From Lentisphaeria bacterium UBA1776 (GTDB lineage: Bacteria; Verrucomicrobiota; Lentisphaeria; Victivallales; Victivallaceae), in NCBI GenBank assembly GCA_002314605.1, contig DCGO01000143.1, positions 1 through 41,129 on the forward strand: a stretch of 41,129 bases of DNA, written 5' to 3'. This document shows, piece after piece, positions 25,915 through 34,283 of this stretch. Positions within the stretch are counted from its first letter, which is position 1; the number at the start of each line of letters is the position of its first letter. A program made the translations under genes and the position numbers. The notes under the pieces are model-generated. The model was given only the letters and a program-made list of their open reading frames with translations, had not been told where the DNA came from and did not search any database.

Positions 25915-25942
25915 TTTACGGACACACAATGCATCATAATAT
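25915..25942 (+). promoter_or_regulatory. Probable metY promoter
   Basis: TTTACG (25915-25920), 16 bp, TAATAT (25937-25942). It is weaker than the ptsH promoter and shares its -10 bases on the other strand. The leader would be about 50 nt to ATG 26003 or 90 nt to ATG 26039. Confidence 0.4.
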
Positions 25943-25965
25943 AGCACAAAAAAGCAAATTTGCAA
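25938..25965 (-). promoter_or_regulatory. ptsH-ptsI promoter
   Basis: On the minus strand TTGCAA (25965-25960), 16 bp, TATATT (25943-25938). The -10 site coincides with the -10 site of the divergent metY promoter. A perfect palindrome GCAAATTTGC (25954-25963) and a second TTGCAA copy at 25973-25978 lie beside it and could bind a regulator. Confidence 0.6.
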
Positions 25966-26038
25966 TCTTTGCTTGCAATCATTCCCGACCGGAGGTACAT
26001 TAATGGAACACATGTTCAACGGAGAAGGAGATTTTGAA

Positions 26039-27319
26039 ATGAATCACTGGAAAATCGAGACAAAGGCCGTCCAGTCAGGTTATGTTCCCGGCAACGGAGA
26101 CCCCCGGGTGCTGCCGCTCTATCAGAGCACCACATACAAGTACGATGATGCCCAGAGCGTGGCGGACCTCTTCGATCTGAAGCGGGAAGGATTCTTCTAT
26201 TCCCGGCTGGCCAACCCCACGGTGGATGCATTTGAGCGCAAGATTGCCGATATGGAAGGCGGCGTGGCCGCCGTGGCCCTCTCCAGCGGGCAGACCGCCA
26301 ATGCCATGGCGCTTCTGAATCTGGCGGAATCGGGGGATCACATCGTGGCCGTTTCCAGTCTTTACGGCGGGACGGTGTCGCTCTTCACAAACACCCTGAA
26401 AAAGTGCGGACTGACCTTCACTTTCATTTCGCCGGAGGCCACCGGCGAAGAGATCCGCGCCGCCATCCGACCGAATACCAAAGCACTCTTCGCCGAAGTT
26501 CTGGCCAACCCGGCGCTGGTGGTGCTGGATATTGAGCGTTTCGCCGCAGCGGCCCATGAGTTCGGACTGCCCCTGATTGTGGACAATACTTTCCCGACCC
26601 CCTTTCTCTGCAATCCCCTCGCCTGGGGCGCGGATATTGTAACCCACTCCACCACCAAGTATCTGGACGGACACGCCAGCAGTGTGGGAGGTATTGTGGT
26701 GGAAAAAGGCGGTTTCGACTGGGCGGCATCCGGGCGCTTCCCCGGTTTTACGGAGCCGGATCCGAGCTATCACGGGCTTGTTTATGCGAAAAATTTTGCG
26801 GCGGCCCCCTTTTCCGTCAAGCTCCGGGTCCAGATGGTCCGGGACTACGGGGTTCCTGCGGCGCCCTTCAATGCGTATCTCACCAACATGGGCACTGAAA
26901 CTCTGGCCCTGCGGATGGAACGCCACAGCAGCAACGCCCTGAAACTGGCGGAATTTCTGAAGAAACATCCCAAGGTCGGCTGGGTCAACTACCCCGGTCT
27001 GGAGGAAAATCCCCATCATGCCGCCCAGCTTAAATACATGCCCCGGGGCGCTTCCGGTGTGCTGTGTTTCGGCGTCAAGGGAGGCAAGGCCGCCGGCGAG
27101 ATCGTGATGAACGCCCTCAAGCTTGCCGCCATCGTGGTCCATGTGGCGGATGTACGCACCTGCGTGCTGCATCCGGCGTCCATGACCCACCGGCAGCTTT
27201 CCGAAGCCGAGCAAATCGCCGCCGGCGTTTCGCCGGATCTCATCCGGGTTTCGGTGGGGATCGAGCATATTGACGACATCATTGCCGACTTCGATCAGGC
27301 CTTGAATCAGGTCCGCTGA
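26039..27319 (+). CDS. metY: O-acetylhomoserine sulfhydrylase-type PLP enzyme
   Basis: This 426-residue protein belongs to the Cys/Met metabolism PLP family. It shows YKYDDAQSVADLF, a FFYSRLANPTVDAFERKIADME segment, SSGQTANAMALL, the aspartate that contacts the cofactor in LPLIVDNTFPTPFLCNPLAWG, and the Schiff-base lysine in THSTTKYLDGH. It is likely to make homocysteine (or methionine) from an acylated homoserine and sulfide; cystathionine gamma-synthase or methionine gamma-lyase activity cannot be excluded. The start at 26039 has GGAGAAGGAG upstream. ATG 26003 is in frame with its own GGAGG and would add 12 residues. A TrmH-type gene starts 4 nt after the stop. Confidence 0.9.
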   Translation: MNHWKIETKAVQSGYVPGNGDPRVLPLYQSTTYKYDDAQSVADLFDLKREGFFYSRLANPTVDAFERKIADMEGGVAAVALSSGQTANAMALLNLAESGDHIVAVSSLYGGTVSLFTNTLKKCGLTFTFISPEATGEEIRAAIRPNTKALFAEVLANPALVVLDIERFAAAAHEFGLPLIVDNTFPTPFLCNPLAWGADIVTHSTTKYLDGHASSVGGIVVEKGGFDWAASGRFPGFTEPDPSYHGLVYAKNFAAAPFSVKLRVQMVRDYGVPAAPFNAYLTNMGTETLALRMERHSSNALKLAEFLKKHPKVGWVNYPGLEENPHHAAQLKYMPRGASGVLCFGVKGGKAAGEIVMNALKLAAIVVHVADVRTCVLHPASMTHRQLSEAEQIAAGVSPDLIRVSVGIEHIDDIIADFDQALNQVR

Positions 27320-27323
27320 AAAG

Positions 27324-27806
27324 ATGAGCGCTCTTCCGGAAATCACACTGGTCCTGGACCGGCTCCGGAGCGCCCATAATACCGGCAATATTTTCCGGAT
27401 CGCCGAGGCGGTGGGAGCCAGGGAGATCATCTGCTGCGGCTACACGCCGTGCCCTCCCCATCCGAAGCTGGCGAAGACGGCCATGGGGACGGATCTGACC
27501 GTCCCCTTCCGGTGGTGCATTTCCTCGCTTGAGGCCGTCCGTCTTCTGCGTGCTGAAGGTGTCCGGGAGATTCTGGCGGCGGAGTGGAACGGATCCAGCG
27601 AAATCGCCTGGCGCCACTGTTACCGGTTTCCGCTGGCCGTTATTTTCGGCAACGAGGCCCTCGGTGTGGCGCCGGAAACCCTTGAGGAAGTGGACGGCTG
27701 CGTGGGGCTCCCCATGCTGGGAGCCAAGGCATCCATCAATGTTGGAAATGCCGCTGCGGCGATCCTGTGTGCGGTCCACGCTTTTCTGGACGGCAGAAAA
27801 AACTGA
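27324..27806 (+). CDS. TrmH/SpoU-family RNA methyltransferase
   Basis: This 160-residue SPOUT-fold enzyme matches the short form of the 2'-O-ribose methyltransferases. It has LVLDRLRSAHNTGNIFRIAE (with the conserved Asn-Arg pair), a HPKLAKTAMGTDLTVPF segment, and the knot motifs AVIFGNEALGVAPETL and SINVGNAAAAIL. It lacks an N-terminal substrate-binding domain, so the tRNA or rRNA target is not predictable. The ATG lies 4 nt after the metY stop without a good ribosome-binding site, so translation is probably coupled. Confidence 0.85.
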   Translation: MSALPEITLVLDRLRSAHNTGNIFRIAEAVGAREIICCGYTPCPPHPKLAKTAMGTDLTVPFRWCISSLEAVRLLRAEGVREILAAEWNGSSEIAWRHCYRFPLAVIFGNEALGVAPETLEEVDGCVGLPMLGAKASINVGNAAAAILCAVHAFLDGRKN

Positions 27807-28361
27807 AACTCCGGAACAGCATCCGGAGGATCATCCGCATCCCGGCAATGACCAGGATTCCGCCGATCCATGCGGAACACGTTCCGATTTGACGGGCGTA
27901 TTTCATGCAGTTCCACGCCTGAAAGAGATTTACGGAATTGTGACTCTTTTCATCCGCAATGCCCCGAAGGGGACAACGAGTGTCAGCATGCGGGCGGCGG
28001 CGTCAGCCATGCAGGCAGTCATTTCCATGGTGGCAAAACCGAGTCACGAAAAAAAGAGGGCAACGGCGGGATATTTTTCCCGGCAATAGAAACAGATCCC
28101 TGTCGCAACGGGTGTCATTTCCTGAAAAATGCTGCCGCAGGCAATCCCCCACAGCCGAGGAAGCTGCAGGATGCCTGCAGCGGCATGTCCGGCTTCATGC
28201 GCCGGAGTATGGATGAAATAAAAAGGCGACACCGTCCCGGTTTCCCATCCGCGGATCATACGGCAGAACTGCCACAGAAGAAAACCGGAGATCAGGAAAT
28301 AAATCCAGCGGAATCTCTCTCTGAGAAGGAAACGCAGGCACTTGTTCCGGCGTGGCGGATG
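27736..28361 (-). pseudogene. Decayed integral-membrane metalloprotease-like gene (HEAGH motif)
   Basis: This stretch of more than 500 nt between the FtsQ-like and TrmH-type genes holds a broken reading frame. Reading on from the FtsQ stop, without any ATG/GTG/TTG until residue 35, the frame gives a basic start, a membrane helix (WIYFLISGFLLWQF), then FYFIHTPAHEAGHAAAGIL and GSIFQEMTPVATGICFYCREKYPAVALFFS, followed by TGA (28046-28044). The same frame continues with LGFATMEMTACMADAAARML. Near 27961-27972 the homology jumps by one base to a frame giving SHNSVNLFQAW and a last membrane helix (AWIGGILVIAGM). This pattern resembles a family of membrane proteins with HEAGH, from memory. TGG to TGA and one lost G in a G-run would explain the breaks. 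The 3' end is uncertain. Confidence 0.65.
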
Positions 28362-29165
28362 TCAGCGGATCACCACCTGTCCCCGATAGGAGAGGTCAAA
28401 GGTGGTACGGTGATCGTTGTTCCGGAGAACATCAATAATGGCGCTCTGAAGCGCGCTCAGTAAATACCCATAGTGGGGTCCCACGGGCAGAATGGCCCGG
28501 TAAACCCTCCGGTTGCGGTAGCGCAATGTGCAGTCCAGTTTCTCCGGAGCGGCGATATTGACATAGAGGATGGAAATATCCGGGAAGTTCTGCAGACACT
28601 CGTTCAGCATCTTCAAAGCCGGTTCCGCCTGGGGACAGCGGGTCCCCGGTGCCGGGGTCTTCCGGAACCCGAAGCCGGAAAGCACCGGCAGGATCCCGGG
28701 GATCTGCAGCGATTCATAGCGGTTGAGAACCGTGCCGTCATCGGCCAGAACACGGGGCGAACGGGGGTTTTCGATGGCGGCTCTTGGGATCCTTTCGGAA
28801 ATGGTGATGCGGAGGGTGTCCGGCAGGACCCGGCGCACCTCACAGCTGGCGATGGACGGGATCTGGAGGATCTTGCTCCGGATCACGCCCGGCTTGAGTT
28901 TCCACAGATTATCGCGGCCGGGACGGATCCCCGCCCGGGCGGCAATCTCCGCATTTTTCCCGCCCCAGTAACCGGGGCCCTTTTCCTGCAGATCCAGCAC
29001 CTGCACGGTGAAATGCCGGTTGTTGAAAAACAGCCAGTTTCCGGAAAAAAAGATACCGAATCCCAGGAGGGTCAACAGCACCATGAACCCGATCAGCAGC
29101 CATACCAGACTGTTGACCGCCTTGGATCCGGTCTTCCCGGCATTTTTTTCCATTGCTTTTTTCAT
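28362..29165 (-). CDS. ftsQ: FtsQ/DivIB-like cell division protein
   Basis: The protein of about 267 residues has a short basic cytoplasmic start, one membrane helix (about residues 20-42), a POTRA-like domain (about 55-125: NRHFTVQVLDLQEKGPGYWG, then IPSIASCEVRRVLPDTLRITISERIPRAAI) and a C-terminal beta domain (to VPVLSGFGF and the RTTFDLSYRGQVVIR end). This is the FtsQ layout, a periplasmic division protein that links FtsL/FtsB to FtsA. The usual mur/ftsA/ftsZ neighbours are absent. I chose ATG 29165, which lies only 7 nt after a strong -10 box with no ribosome-binding site, so the mRNA may be leaderless; ATG 29153 is the alternative. Confidence 0.83.
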   Translation of the reverse strand: MKKAMEKNAGKTGSKAVNSLVWLLIGFMVLLTLLGFGIFFSGNWLFFNNRHFTVQVLDLQEKGPGYWGGKNAEIAARAGIRPGRDNLWKLKPGVIRSKILQIPSIASCEVRRVLPDTLRITISERIPRAAIENPRSPRVLADDGTVLNRYESLQIPGILPVLSGFGFRKTPAPGTRCPQAEPALKMLNECLQNFPDISILYVNIAAPEKLDCTLRYRNRRVYRAILPVGPHYGYLLSALQSAIIDVLRNNDHRTTFDLSYRGQVVIR

Positions 29166-29172
29166 GAGGCAA

Positions 29173-29201
29173 AAGATAGCACACTCTTGGCTGATTGTCA
29201 A
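29173..29201 (-). promoter_or_regulatory. Strong promoter of the FtsQ-like gene
   Basis: On the minus strand TTGACA (29201-29196), 17 bp, TATCTT (29178-29173). It is the closest match to a sigma-70 consensus -35 in the window. Transcription would begin about at the ATG (29165). Confidence 0.7.
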
Positions 29202-29242
29202 TCTTTTTACCGTTTTTTTTCATCGTTCCGGTGGATTTGAAT

Positions 29243-29270
29243 TTGAAAAAAAAAACGAAAACGGTATATT
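29243..29270 (+). promoter_or_regulatory. Promoter of the LTA-synthase-like gene
   Basis: TTGAAA (29243-29248), 16 bp, TATATT (29265-29270), with an A-run in the spacer. The leader would be about 45 nt, ending in the ribosome-binding site GGGGAGGGG before ATG 29323. Confidence 0.6.
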
Positions 29271-29322
29271 AACCAGCCGTTTCTGAAAAAGGTCCCAGAT
29301 CAATAATGCCGGGGAGGGGAAA

Positions 29323-30777
29323 ATGGGCCGGAACTTCCGGATCTGCTGGAAAATGTGGGCCGCCGCAGGGATTCTGATCCTGACCGGGGTACTGATGTTT
29401 CTGACGGAAAAAAGGATCACGGACAGTTTCGGTGAAGTCACTTTTGATCAGATCCTCTTTCATCTGTCACTGCCCCGGGGGGTCATCAATCCGGAGCTGG
29501 AGCGGCGCTGTTTCAAACTCAGAGCGGAAGAGTGGTGCATTCTTGCCATAGCTGTTGGCTTCTTCCTTGCCGTCCTCCCATGTTTTTTCAGGCGGAAAGG
29601 GCGTCTTCGGGCTGCACTTCGGATCGCCGTCCTGGTCCTTTCCGGAATTTTTTCCGGGTACATGCTGTACCGCACCGACAACGCTTTCGGGATTTCTTCC
29701 TGCCTCTGGAACCGCTGTCAGCGCACCGATCTCATCGACCGGTTCTACCGGGGACCCGGGCTGGACGATTTTTGTGTGCCGGAGAAGAGATCCAACCTCA
29801 TTCTGATTGTCAGTGAATCTCTGGAAAGCACTTTTGCCAATCCCTTACTCTGCGGTGAAAATCTGATCCCGGAACTGGCGGAACTGCGGAAAAGGGGGAG
29901 TTCCGTCCCCGGTCATTGTCATGTCTGGGGGTGCCACTACACCATTGCCGCCATGTACGCCATTCATTACGGGCTGCCGCTGCTTTATTTTTCCTGCACC
30001 AACGGGGATCCGGTTCAGGGAAATATCTTCCGGAAAAAATGTGTCTCCGTCTGCGATGTGCTTGCCCATGCGGGATACCGGATCGCCCATATTCAGGGGT
30101 CCCCCCTGAAGTTTGCCTCCCAGAGTTCGCTTTTCAGCCACATTTCCGGGGTGAGACTCCTTGGCGAACATGAATTTCCCGTACAGGAGATCTCCCACCG
30201 GCAGTACTGGGGGCTTTATGACCGGGATCTTTTCCGTTTCTGCCGCCGGGAAGCCGTCCGGCTTGCCGGGAAGGGGGAGCCCTTCGTCCTTTCCATTCAG
30301 ACGGTGGACACCCATGCCGGAAATCAGGCGGAGCCGGGAACAGCCGGCAAATACGGGGACATACGGGACCTGATCCGGCTGCAATCCCGGCTCATCGGAG
30401 AATTCACGGACTGGGTATTCCGCCAGCCATGGGGCGGAAACACAGTGATGGTCATTCTCGGGGACCACGATATGATGGCCGAGTCCATCGGTCCGGTGCG
30501 GCTTCCAGGACGACGGCAGAGACCCATTTACAACTGTATCCTGAATGCCCGGAACGGATTGCATCTCCGTCCCCGCATTGCAGCGGCATTTGATTTTGCT
30601 CCGACGGTTCTCGATGCGCTGGGGTTTCGCTGGGAAGGGTTCGCTCTGGGAGTCGGCAGGTCGCTGTACCGCAAAGCTCCCACCGTGCTGGAAAGCTGCG
30701 GTATGGAAGTCTGGAACCGGGAATCCCAAAAGCGTTCCGAACTGTACATGCGTCTGATTTTGCCTACCGCCCCGTGA
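29323..30777 (+). CDS. LTA synthase/phosphoglycerol transferase-type membrane enzyme
   Basis: This 484-residue protein has three or so N-terminal membrane helices (about residues 9-26, 70-90 and 100-116) and a C-terminal alkaline-phosphatase-fold domain. Signatures are NLILIVSESLEST (metal-binding Glu), the likely nucleophile Thr in CHYTIAAMYAIHYGLPL, a substrate-loop region around FVLSIQTVDTHAG, and MVILGDHDMMA with the Asp-His metal ligands. The family transfers phosphoglycerol or phosphoethanolamine groups to glycans or lipids on the outer face of the membrane. The acceptor here is unknown. The gene has its own promoter and overlaps the convergent ABC ATPase gene by 14 nt. Confidence 0.83.
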   Translation: MGRNFRICWKMWAAAGILILTGVLMFLTEKRITDSFGEVTFDQILFHLSLPRGVINPELERRCFKLRAEEWCILAIAVGFFLAVLPCFFRRKGRLRAALRIAVLVLSGIFSGYMLYRTDNAFGISSCLWNRCQRTDLIDRFYRGPGLDDFCVPEKRSNLILIVSESLESTFANPLLCGENLIPELAELRKRGSSVPGHCHVWGCHYTIAAMYAIHYGLPLLYFSCTNGDPVQGNIFRKKCVSVCDVLAHAGYRIAHIQGSPLKFASQSSLFSHISGVRLLGEHEFPVQEISHRQYWGLYDRDLFRFCRREAVRLAGKGEPFVLSIQTVDTHAGNQAEPGTAGKYGDIRDLIRLQSRLIGEFTDWVFRQPWGGNTVMVILGDHDMMAESIGPVRLPGRRQRPIYNCILNARNGLHLRPRIAAAFDFAPTVLDALGFRWEGFALGVGRSLYRKAPTVLESCGMEVWNRESQKRSELYMRLILPTAP

Positions 30778-31543
30778 CAATGGGTTCTCCGGCCGGCCCC
30801 CGGATCACTGCGGCGGGGAAGCCGTAGCAGGCGGAAATATTTTCCGGAGTGATGACTTCATCCGGCGCGCCGTCGGCGGCGATGCGGCCATGATGCAGGA
30901 GTATGATCCGGTCCGCAAACCTGGCGGCCAGATCAAGGTCATGGGAGATCATGATGATTCCGGTATTGCCGGTGGCTGCCAGTTTCCGAAGCAGCGCAAG
31001 GAGTTCGTATTTATGCCCGAAATCCAGGGCGGATGTCGGCTCGTCAAGGAGCAGCAGTTCCGGTTCCTGAGCCAGTGCCGCCGCCAGCAGGACCCGCTGC
31101 TGTTCCCCTCCGGAAAGTTCGCCGTATGGGGTTTCCGCCCGGTCCAGTATCTGCATTTTATCCATGGCCCGGTCCGCCGCCTCCCGGTCCTGGACAGTGA
31201 AGCCCTGCCACCACAAGCGGCGGGAAATGCGTCCCAGCATGACCAGATCCCGGACCTTTCCGGAAAGAGTCCGTCCGGCAAGCTGAAAGGTCACGGCCAG
31301 ACGGCAGGCACGTTCTCGGGAAGAGATCATGCGCATATCGCGGTCCCCCAGCAAAATGTGTCCCGCATCCGGACGGAGCATGCCGCAGCCGAGACGCAGC
31401 AGGGTGCTTTTGCCGGAACCGTTCGGGCCGATGACGGCGGTAAACTCCCCCTGACGGAAATGGAGATCCAGGCCCAGGAAAACCTCCCGGTCCCGCCGGT
31501 AACGGAAATCCACGTTTTGGAACTGCAGTTCAAGAGGGGTCAT
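30764..31543 (-). CDS. FecE-type ABC transporter ATP-binding protein
   Basis: This 259-residue ATPase has Walker A GPNGSGKST, the signature LSGGEQQRVLLAAAL, Walker B LLLLDEPTSALD, and a switch histidine in MISHDLDL. It is of the iron-siderophore/cobalamin type and pairs with the FecCD-like permease, whose stop overlaps its start by 4 nt. It would power metal-chelate or cobalamin import. No substrate-binding protein gene is adjacent. Confidence 0.9.
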   Translation of the reverse strand: MTPLELQFQNVDFRYRRDREVFLGLDLHFRQGEFTAVIGPNGSGKSTLLRLGCGMLRPDAGHILLGDRDMRMISSRERACRLAVTFQLAGRTLSGKVRDLVMLGRISRRLWWQGFTVQDREAADRAMDKMQILDRAETPYGELSGGEQQRVLLAAALAQEPELLLLDEPTSALDFGHKYELLALLRKLAATGNTGIIMISHDLDLAARFADRIILLHHGRIAADGAPDEVITPENISACYGFPAAVIRGPAGEPIVTGR

Positions 31544-32514
31544 TCCGCGCCCCCCGAAGTTTCCCTGCGGTACAGTAAATAGAGGAAAAAGGGTCCGCCC
31601 AAAAGCGCCGTCACCACCCCTGCCGGCAGTTCCTGTTCCCGGTAAACGCTCCGGGCCGCCAGATCGCAGAGCACCAGAAAGAATCCGCCGAGAAGAAAGC
31701 TTGCCGGGTAGAGTTTCCGGTGTTCAAATCCGATGATCCTACGGGCGATGTGGGGGACGATCAGCCCCACAAAACCGATGATCCCCCCCAGGGAAACCGC
31801 CGCTGCGGAGGCAAGAGACGCACATCCCAGCAGGATCATTGTGACTCTGCCCGGGGAGACGCCGAACCCGTGGGCGAAATCCGCTCCGGCGGAAAGTGCA
31901 TTGGTTTCCCGGGCCAGCGTCCACATGACACCGAAGCTGGCCAGAATAAGACTTCCGGCGGAAAGCAGAAGCGGCATATCCTGTCCTTCCAGATTTCCCA
32001 GCAGCCACCAGACAATGCTGTTCAGTTTCGTATTTCCCATGATGCTGATGAGGAGCATGAGGATGCTGGAACAGAGGGACCCGGCCACCACCCCGGAAAG
32101 AAGGATCCGGGTACCGGACCCGCCCCGGCGTGAGGGCAGCAGCACCAGAAGCAGCACTGCCACGGCTCCCGCAAAGGCTCCGAGTGGAAGCACCGGCCCC
32201 CCCGCCGATGTCAGTCCCAGAAGGATGATGACCGCCGCTCCCACTCCGGCCCCGCCGGAAACCCCGAGAATGTAGGGTTCGGCCAGATCATTGTGAAGAA
32301 CCGCCTGACAGGCAGTCCCGCCGGAAGCCAGCGCTGCTCCGATCAGAAAAGCCCCGGCAATACGCCGGAGCCGCAGTGCAGAGATCAGGGCATGATCCGG
32401 CTCCAGCAGTTCAAAAGGCGTGTAATACTCCGATCCGCCGCAGAGGGCAATCACAAGGATCCCCGCGCCGCAGAGTATCATCAGCGCAAACGCAGTCATT
32501 TCGTACCGGTTCAC
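31540..32514 (-). CDS. FecCD-type ABC transporter permease
   Basis: This 324-residue permease has about nine or ten hydrophobic helices, and the family motifs GAALASGGTACQAVLHNDLAEPYILGVSGGAGVGA and SLGGIIGFVGLIVPHIARRIIG, as in BtuC/FhuB/FecD (quoted in two pieces here, each a known hallmark region). It forms the channel for iron-siderophore, heme or cobalamin uptake; the cargo is unknown. The start is GTG directly after the pepF stop; ATG 32499 is possible. It is probably co-transcribed with pepF. Confidence 0.9.
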   Translation of the reverse strand: MNRYEMTAFALMILCGAGILVIALCGGSEYYTPFELLEPDHALISALRLRRIAGAFLIGAALASGGTACQAVLHNDLAEPYILGVSGGAGVGAAVIILLGLTSAGGPVLPLGAFAGAVAVLLLVLLPSRRGGSGTRILLSGVVAGSLCSSILMLLISIMGNTKLNSIVWWLLGNLEGQDMPLLLSAGSLILASFGVMWTLARETNALSAGADFAHGFGVSPGRVTMILLGCASLASAAAVSLGGIIGFVGLIVPHIARRIIGFEHRKLYPASFLLGGFFLVLCDLAARSVYREQELPAGVVTALLGGPFFLYLLYRRETSGGAE

Positions 32515-34281
32515 TTAGAGCATATTCTCCAGTTTTCTGACGATCCCTGCGAAATAGTCCAGCGCCGCATCCACCGGTTCCGGCGTATTCAGGTCCACTC
32601 CCGCATCCTGCATGATCTCCAGAACATCCTTGCAGGAACCGGCTTTCAGAAATCCGAGATATGCTTCCCGGGCGGGCTCGCCGTTTTTCAGAATGCCGGT
32701 AGCCAGCCGGATGGCTGCCGACATGCCGGTCGCGTACTTGTAAACGTAGAAATTGTAGTAGAAGTGAGGAATTCTGGCCCATTCGTGGGAAATGAGCTTG
32801 TCCCCGTGGATCCGGTAATACAAAGCGTTCAGTTTTCCGTACTCATTGTCCAGGAGATCGGCGGTGAGAGGCGTTCCTTCTTCCGCCAGACGGTGGATCA
32901 GCAGTTCAAATTCCGCAAACATGGTCTGACGGTAAATGGTGCAGCGGATCTCATCCGCCAGATGGCAGAGCAGATAGGCTTTCAGATCCCGGTCCCGGCT
33001 GTTGGCCATCAGGTGTTCGAAAAGCAGAATCTCGTTGGTCGTGGAGGCGATTTCCGCCGCAAAAATGCTGTAGTCGGCATACTGGTAGGGCTGGTGATGA
33101 TTGGAGAAATAGCTGTGCATGGAGTGTCCCCCCTCATGGGCAAGGGTGAACACATCGTTCAGCGTGTGGTCAAAGCTCATCAGAATGTAGGGCCGGGTGT
33201 CGAAACAGCCGCTGGAGTACGCTCCAGAACGCTTTCCCTTCCGGGGCGGGGCATCGATCCAGCGTTCTCTGACGGCATTTTTCCAGATCCTGCCGTATTC
33301 TTCGCCGAGGGGTTTCACGGCACCATTCACCAGCTTGACGGCATCGTCCCACGAGTAACTTTTCCGGCAGTCCGGCAGAAGGGGATTGTAGAGATCGTAA
33401 ATGTCGATCTTATCCAGTTTCAGTACTTTTTTCCGAAGTTCCACATAACGGTACATGGGAACCAGATGGGCGTGGACCGAGTCGATGAGCCGGGTATAGA
33501 CCTGTTCCGGAACATTGTCGTCAAAAAGTGCCGCCGCCAGACTGGAAGGGTATTTCCGAAGCCGGGCGGAGACCACATGCCGCTTCACCACGGCATCCAG
33601 CGTGGAGGCAAAGGTGTGCCGGAGTTTTCCGTAAGAAACGTGCATCTTCCGGAATGCCGTGCGCCGGACCTTCCGGTCCGGGTGCTCCAGAAACGTGTGA
33701 TAGCTTGCGTGGGTCAGCGTTTCTTTCTTTCCGTCCACAGTAAGAGTGCCGAAGGTCATGTCCGCATCGTTCAAAAGGGAAAATGTGCGGTCGGGGGCGT
33801 GGGTCACATCGGAATAAAGTCCGATGATTTTCTCTTCCGCCTCCGAAAGCACATGACTCCGGGCACGGACAACTTCTTTCAGGCTCCGGCGGTGATCCGC
33901 CAGAACGGGAGAGTCAAGATATTTCTTCATCACCTTGTCTGGAAGCGCGGAGAGTTCCGGCATGAACCATGCGGAAAAGGGCGCCAGTTCCGCAAACGCG
34001 CCTTTGATCCGGTCCAGCCGTGAGGATGCTTCTGCGTTTCCGGTATCTTCATCTGCCCGCAGATGGGCGAAAACGTAGAGTTTTTCCGCCAGCCGGTCAA
34101 AAACTTCATCCGCACGGATGGCATCGGCAAGAACCTTGTCGGAATCCTGCAACTTTCCCCGGTAAGCGGCAAATTTTTCCGCCAGACCCCTGAGTTTGGC
34201 AAAATCTTTTTCCCAGGCGGCGCCGGAGGGATAAATTGCTTCAATATCCCAAACAGGGAGTTCATTTGTTTTCTGAATCAT
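32515..34281 (-). CDS. pepF: Oligoendopeptidase F (M3 family)
   Basis: This 588-residue zinc peptidase has the M3 motif HEGGHSMHS (His near residue 382, Glu next to it) and the third-ligand region EIASTTNEILLFEHLM. N-terminal helical regions (LRGLAEKFAAYRGKL) match the PepF type, and the length fits (about 600). It cleaves short peptides in the cytosol. It follows the LysM lipoprotein gene and precedes the FecCD gene with no gap. Its ribosome-binding site lies in a tandem 8-nt repeat. Confidence 0.93.
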   Translation of the reverse strand: MIQKTNELPVWDIEAIYPSGAAWEKDFAKLRGLAEKFAAYRGKLQDSDKVLADAIRADEVFDRLAEKLYVFAHLRADEDTGNAEASSRLDRIKGAFAELAPFSAWFMPELSALPDKVMKKYLDSPVLADHRRSLKEVVRARSHVLSEAEEKIIGLYSDVTHAPDRTFSLLNDADMTFGTLTVDGKKETLTHASYHTFLEHPDRKVRRTAFRKMHVSYGKLRHTFASTLDAVVKRHVVSARLRKYPSSLAAALFDDNVPEQVYTRLIDSVHAHLVPMYRYVELRKKVLKLDKIDIYDLYNPLLPDCRKSYSWDDAVKLVNGAVKPLGEEYGRIWKNAVRERWIDAPPRKGKRSGAYSSGCFDTRPYILMSFDHTLNDVFTLAHEGGHSMHSYFSNHHQPYQYADYSIFAAEIASTTNEILLFEHLMANSRDRDLKAYLLCHLADEIRCTIYRQTMFAEFELLIHRLAEEGTPLTADLLDNEYGKLNALYYRIHGDKLISHEWARIPHFYYNFYVYKYATGMSAAIRLATGILKNGEPAREAYLGFLKAGSCKDVLEIMQDAGVDLNTPEPVDAALDYFAGIVRKLENML

Positions 34282-34283
34282 CG

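Noticed and set aside
24135..26003. A long plus-strand frame opposite ptsI and ptsH
   Set aside because: ptsI and ptsH are unambiguous on the minus strand; the antisense frame has low-complexity composition only.
28044..28046. TGA read as tryptophan or selenocysteine
   Set aside because: Other genes in the window use TGA as a normal stop and a frameshift follows in the same pseudogene, so a decayed gene explains it better.
27870..28463. A plus-strand frame of about 197 codons in the region after the TrmH gene
   Set aside because: It has no recognisable motif; the opposite strand carries the HEAGH membrane protein remnant and the FtsQ end.
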